Origin: Dehalococcoidia bacterium
GTDB taxonomy: Bacteria; Chloroflexota; Dehalococcoidia; SZUA-161
Length of the DNA stretch: 30,173 bases
Assembly: GCA_014859215.1 (NCBI GenBank)
Contig: JACUUS010000006.1
Span: 1 to 30,173 of the forward strand
Reading direction: 5' to 3'
Each line of letters opens with the position of its first letter. The first letter of the stretch is position 1. Positions 29,782 through 30,173 of this stretch are shown one piece after another. Under the pieces are notes generated by a model, which searched no databases, was not told the origin of the DNA, and saw only the letters and a list, made by a program, of their open reading frames with translations. The position numbers and the translations under genes are program-made.

Positions 29782-30173
29782 GTGAAGAGAATATTATTCG
29801 TCACGGTTGTGTTAATAGTGCTGGGCGGCCTGGCAGGCGGACTGACGGCCCTCGCGCAGGGCGGTGGAAGTGAATCCGACGACCAGGACGGCATTGCGTG
29901 GCGATCAATCCCGGCTCCCATCCACGAGGTCGAGATTCTCGCCGCCGAGTCTTACCCCGTGCAGTACTTTGCGCGGGTGGTGTCCGGCCTGCACAACGGC
30001 TGTGTCAAGTTTGGCAGCTACGAAGCATCGCGTCAGGGTCAGGTCATCAAGATAGAAGTTATCAATATGGAGCCGGTAGTGTCGATGCCCTGCATTGAGC
30101 TTTATGGTTTCGTCGAGACCAGCATCCCCCTGGGCAGCGACTTCACCCCGGGCGTGACCTATACAGTGATAGT
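29782..30173 (+). CDS. secreted protein of unknown function (partial, N-terminal part)
   Basis: The frame starts at GTG 29782 behind AGAGGAGG and runs off the right edge after about 130 codons. Residues 1-26 are a classic signal peptide: KR, then a hydrophobic core (ILFVTVVLIVLGGLAGGLTA) and LAQ as a likely cleavage site. An acidic linker (GGGSESDDQD) leads into a beta-rich domain: PIHEVEILAAESYPVQYFAR, GLHNGCVKFG, VETSIPLGSDFTPGVTYTV. Two cysteines (in HNGCVK and MPCIEL) could form a disulfide. I do not recognise a family with a known function. The short region 29607-29781 holds only the palindrome and the ribosome site. Confidence 0.8.
   Translation, partial: MKRILFVTVVLIVLGGLAGGLTALAQGGGSESDDQDGIAWRSIPAPIHEVEILAAESYPVQYFARVVSGLHNGCVKFGSYEASRQGQVIKIEVINMEPVVSMPCIELYGFVETSIPLGSDFTPGVTYTVI

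Noticed and set aside
1..30173. CRISPR arrays, tRNA or rRNA genes, insertion sequences
   Set aside because: I found no regularly spaced repeats, cloverleaf-like sequence, rRNA stretch or transposase in reading both strands.

Overview
The window looks like a chromosomal segment of an anaerobic or facultatively anaerobic bacterium. Genes are tightly packed on both strands, start codons ATG, GTG and TTG are all used, and strong Shine-Dalgarno sequences (AGGAGG type) are common. A SARP-type regulator beside an Afp15/Pvc15-like AAA ATPase, many CoA-ester genes with DUF35 partners, and a cluster of MTH1175/NifX-like small proteins would suit a Chloroflexota lineage such as Dehalococcoidia. A syntrophic Firmicute is possible. 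This placement is inference; there is no rRNA or other marker gene here.

Layout. (1) 1-3337, minus strand: the edge of what may be an extracellular contractile injection system (eCIS) locus. It holds a partial AAA ATPase, a small unknown protein, a frameshifted beta-propeller remnant and a SARP/BTAD regulator. (2) 3338-3859: a hairpin-rich gap with direct repeats. (3) 3860-6770, minus: a two-gene unit of a GH3 beta-glucosidase and an alpha/beta hydrolase. (4) 7017-23661: a large acyl-CoA catabolic island. Its plus-strand half encodes a long acyl-CoA dehydrogenase, a CBS/ACT protein, an HMG-CoA-synthase-like/DUF35 fusion, a thiolase, an isovaleryl-CoA-dehydrogenase-like gene broken by an ochre stop, and a MaoC hydratase. 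Its minus-strand half encodes a two-subunit CoA-transferase, two thiolase-like proteins with degenerate active sites, a DUF35 protein, a CaiB/BaiF remnant, a TetR regulator, a crotonase, a B12-dependent acyl-CoA mutase large subunit and a racemase-like CaiB/BaiF protein. (5) 23702-28770: an SbcD-like phosphoesterase (minus), then a plus-strand cluster of two NifX/MTH1175-like proteins, a metallo-beta-lactamase-fold protein, small zinc proteins, a deleted MinD-type ATPase, a NifU-like scaffold and a transglutaminase-like protein. (6) 28921-30173: a MarR regulator and the start of a secreted protein.

How the island may work. Three promoters (before 7178, before 9964 and before the CoA-transferase at 23549) have the same design: TTGACA, a 17-18 bp spacer, a -10 box, and directly after it a near-palindrome of the form TGAnnGAGCGCTCnnTCA. 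The local TetR protein is the obvious candidate repressor, which would make the island one regulon. The mutase carries Phe64 and Gln182 at the positions that are Tyr89 and Arg207 in methylmalonyl-CoA mutase, which is the isobutyryl-CoA-mutase signature. My reading is that a branched short acid is activated by CoA transfer, isomerised by the mutase (isobutyryl/butyryl or pivalyl/isovaleryl type chemistry), and then oxidised, hydrated and cleaved by the dehydrogenases, hydratases and DUF35-assisted thiolase-type enzymes. The small B12-binding mutase subunit is not in the window.
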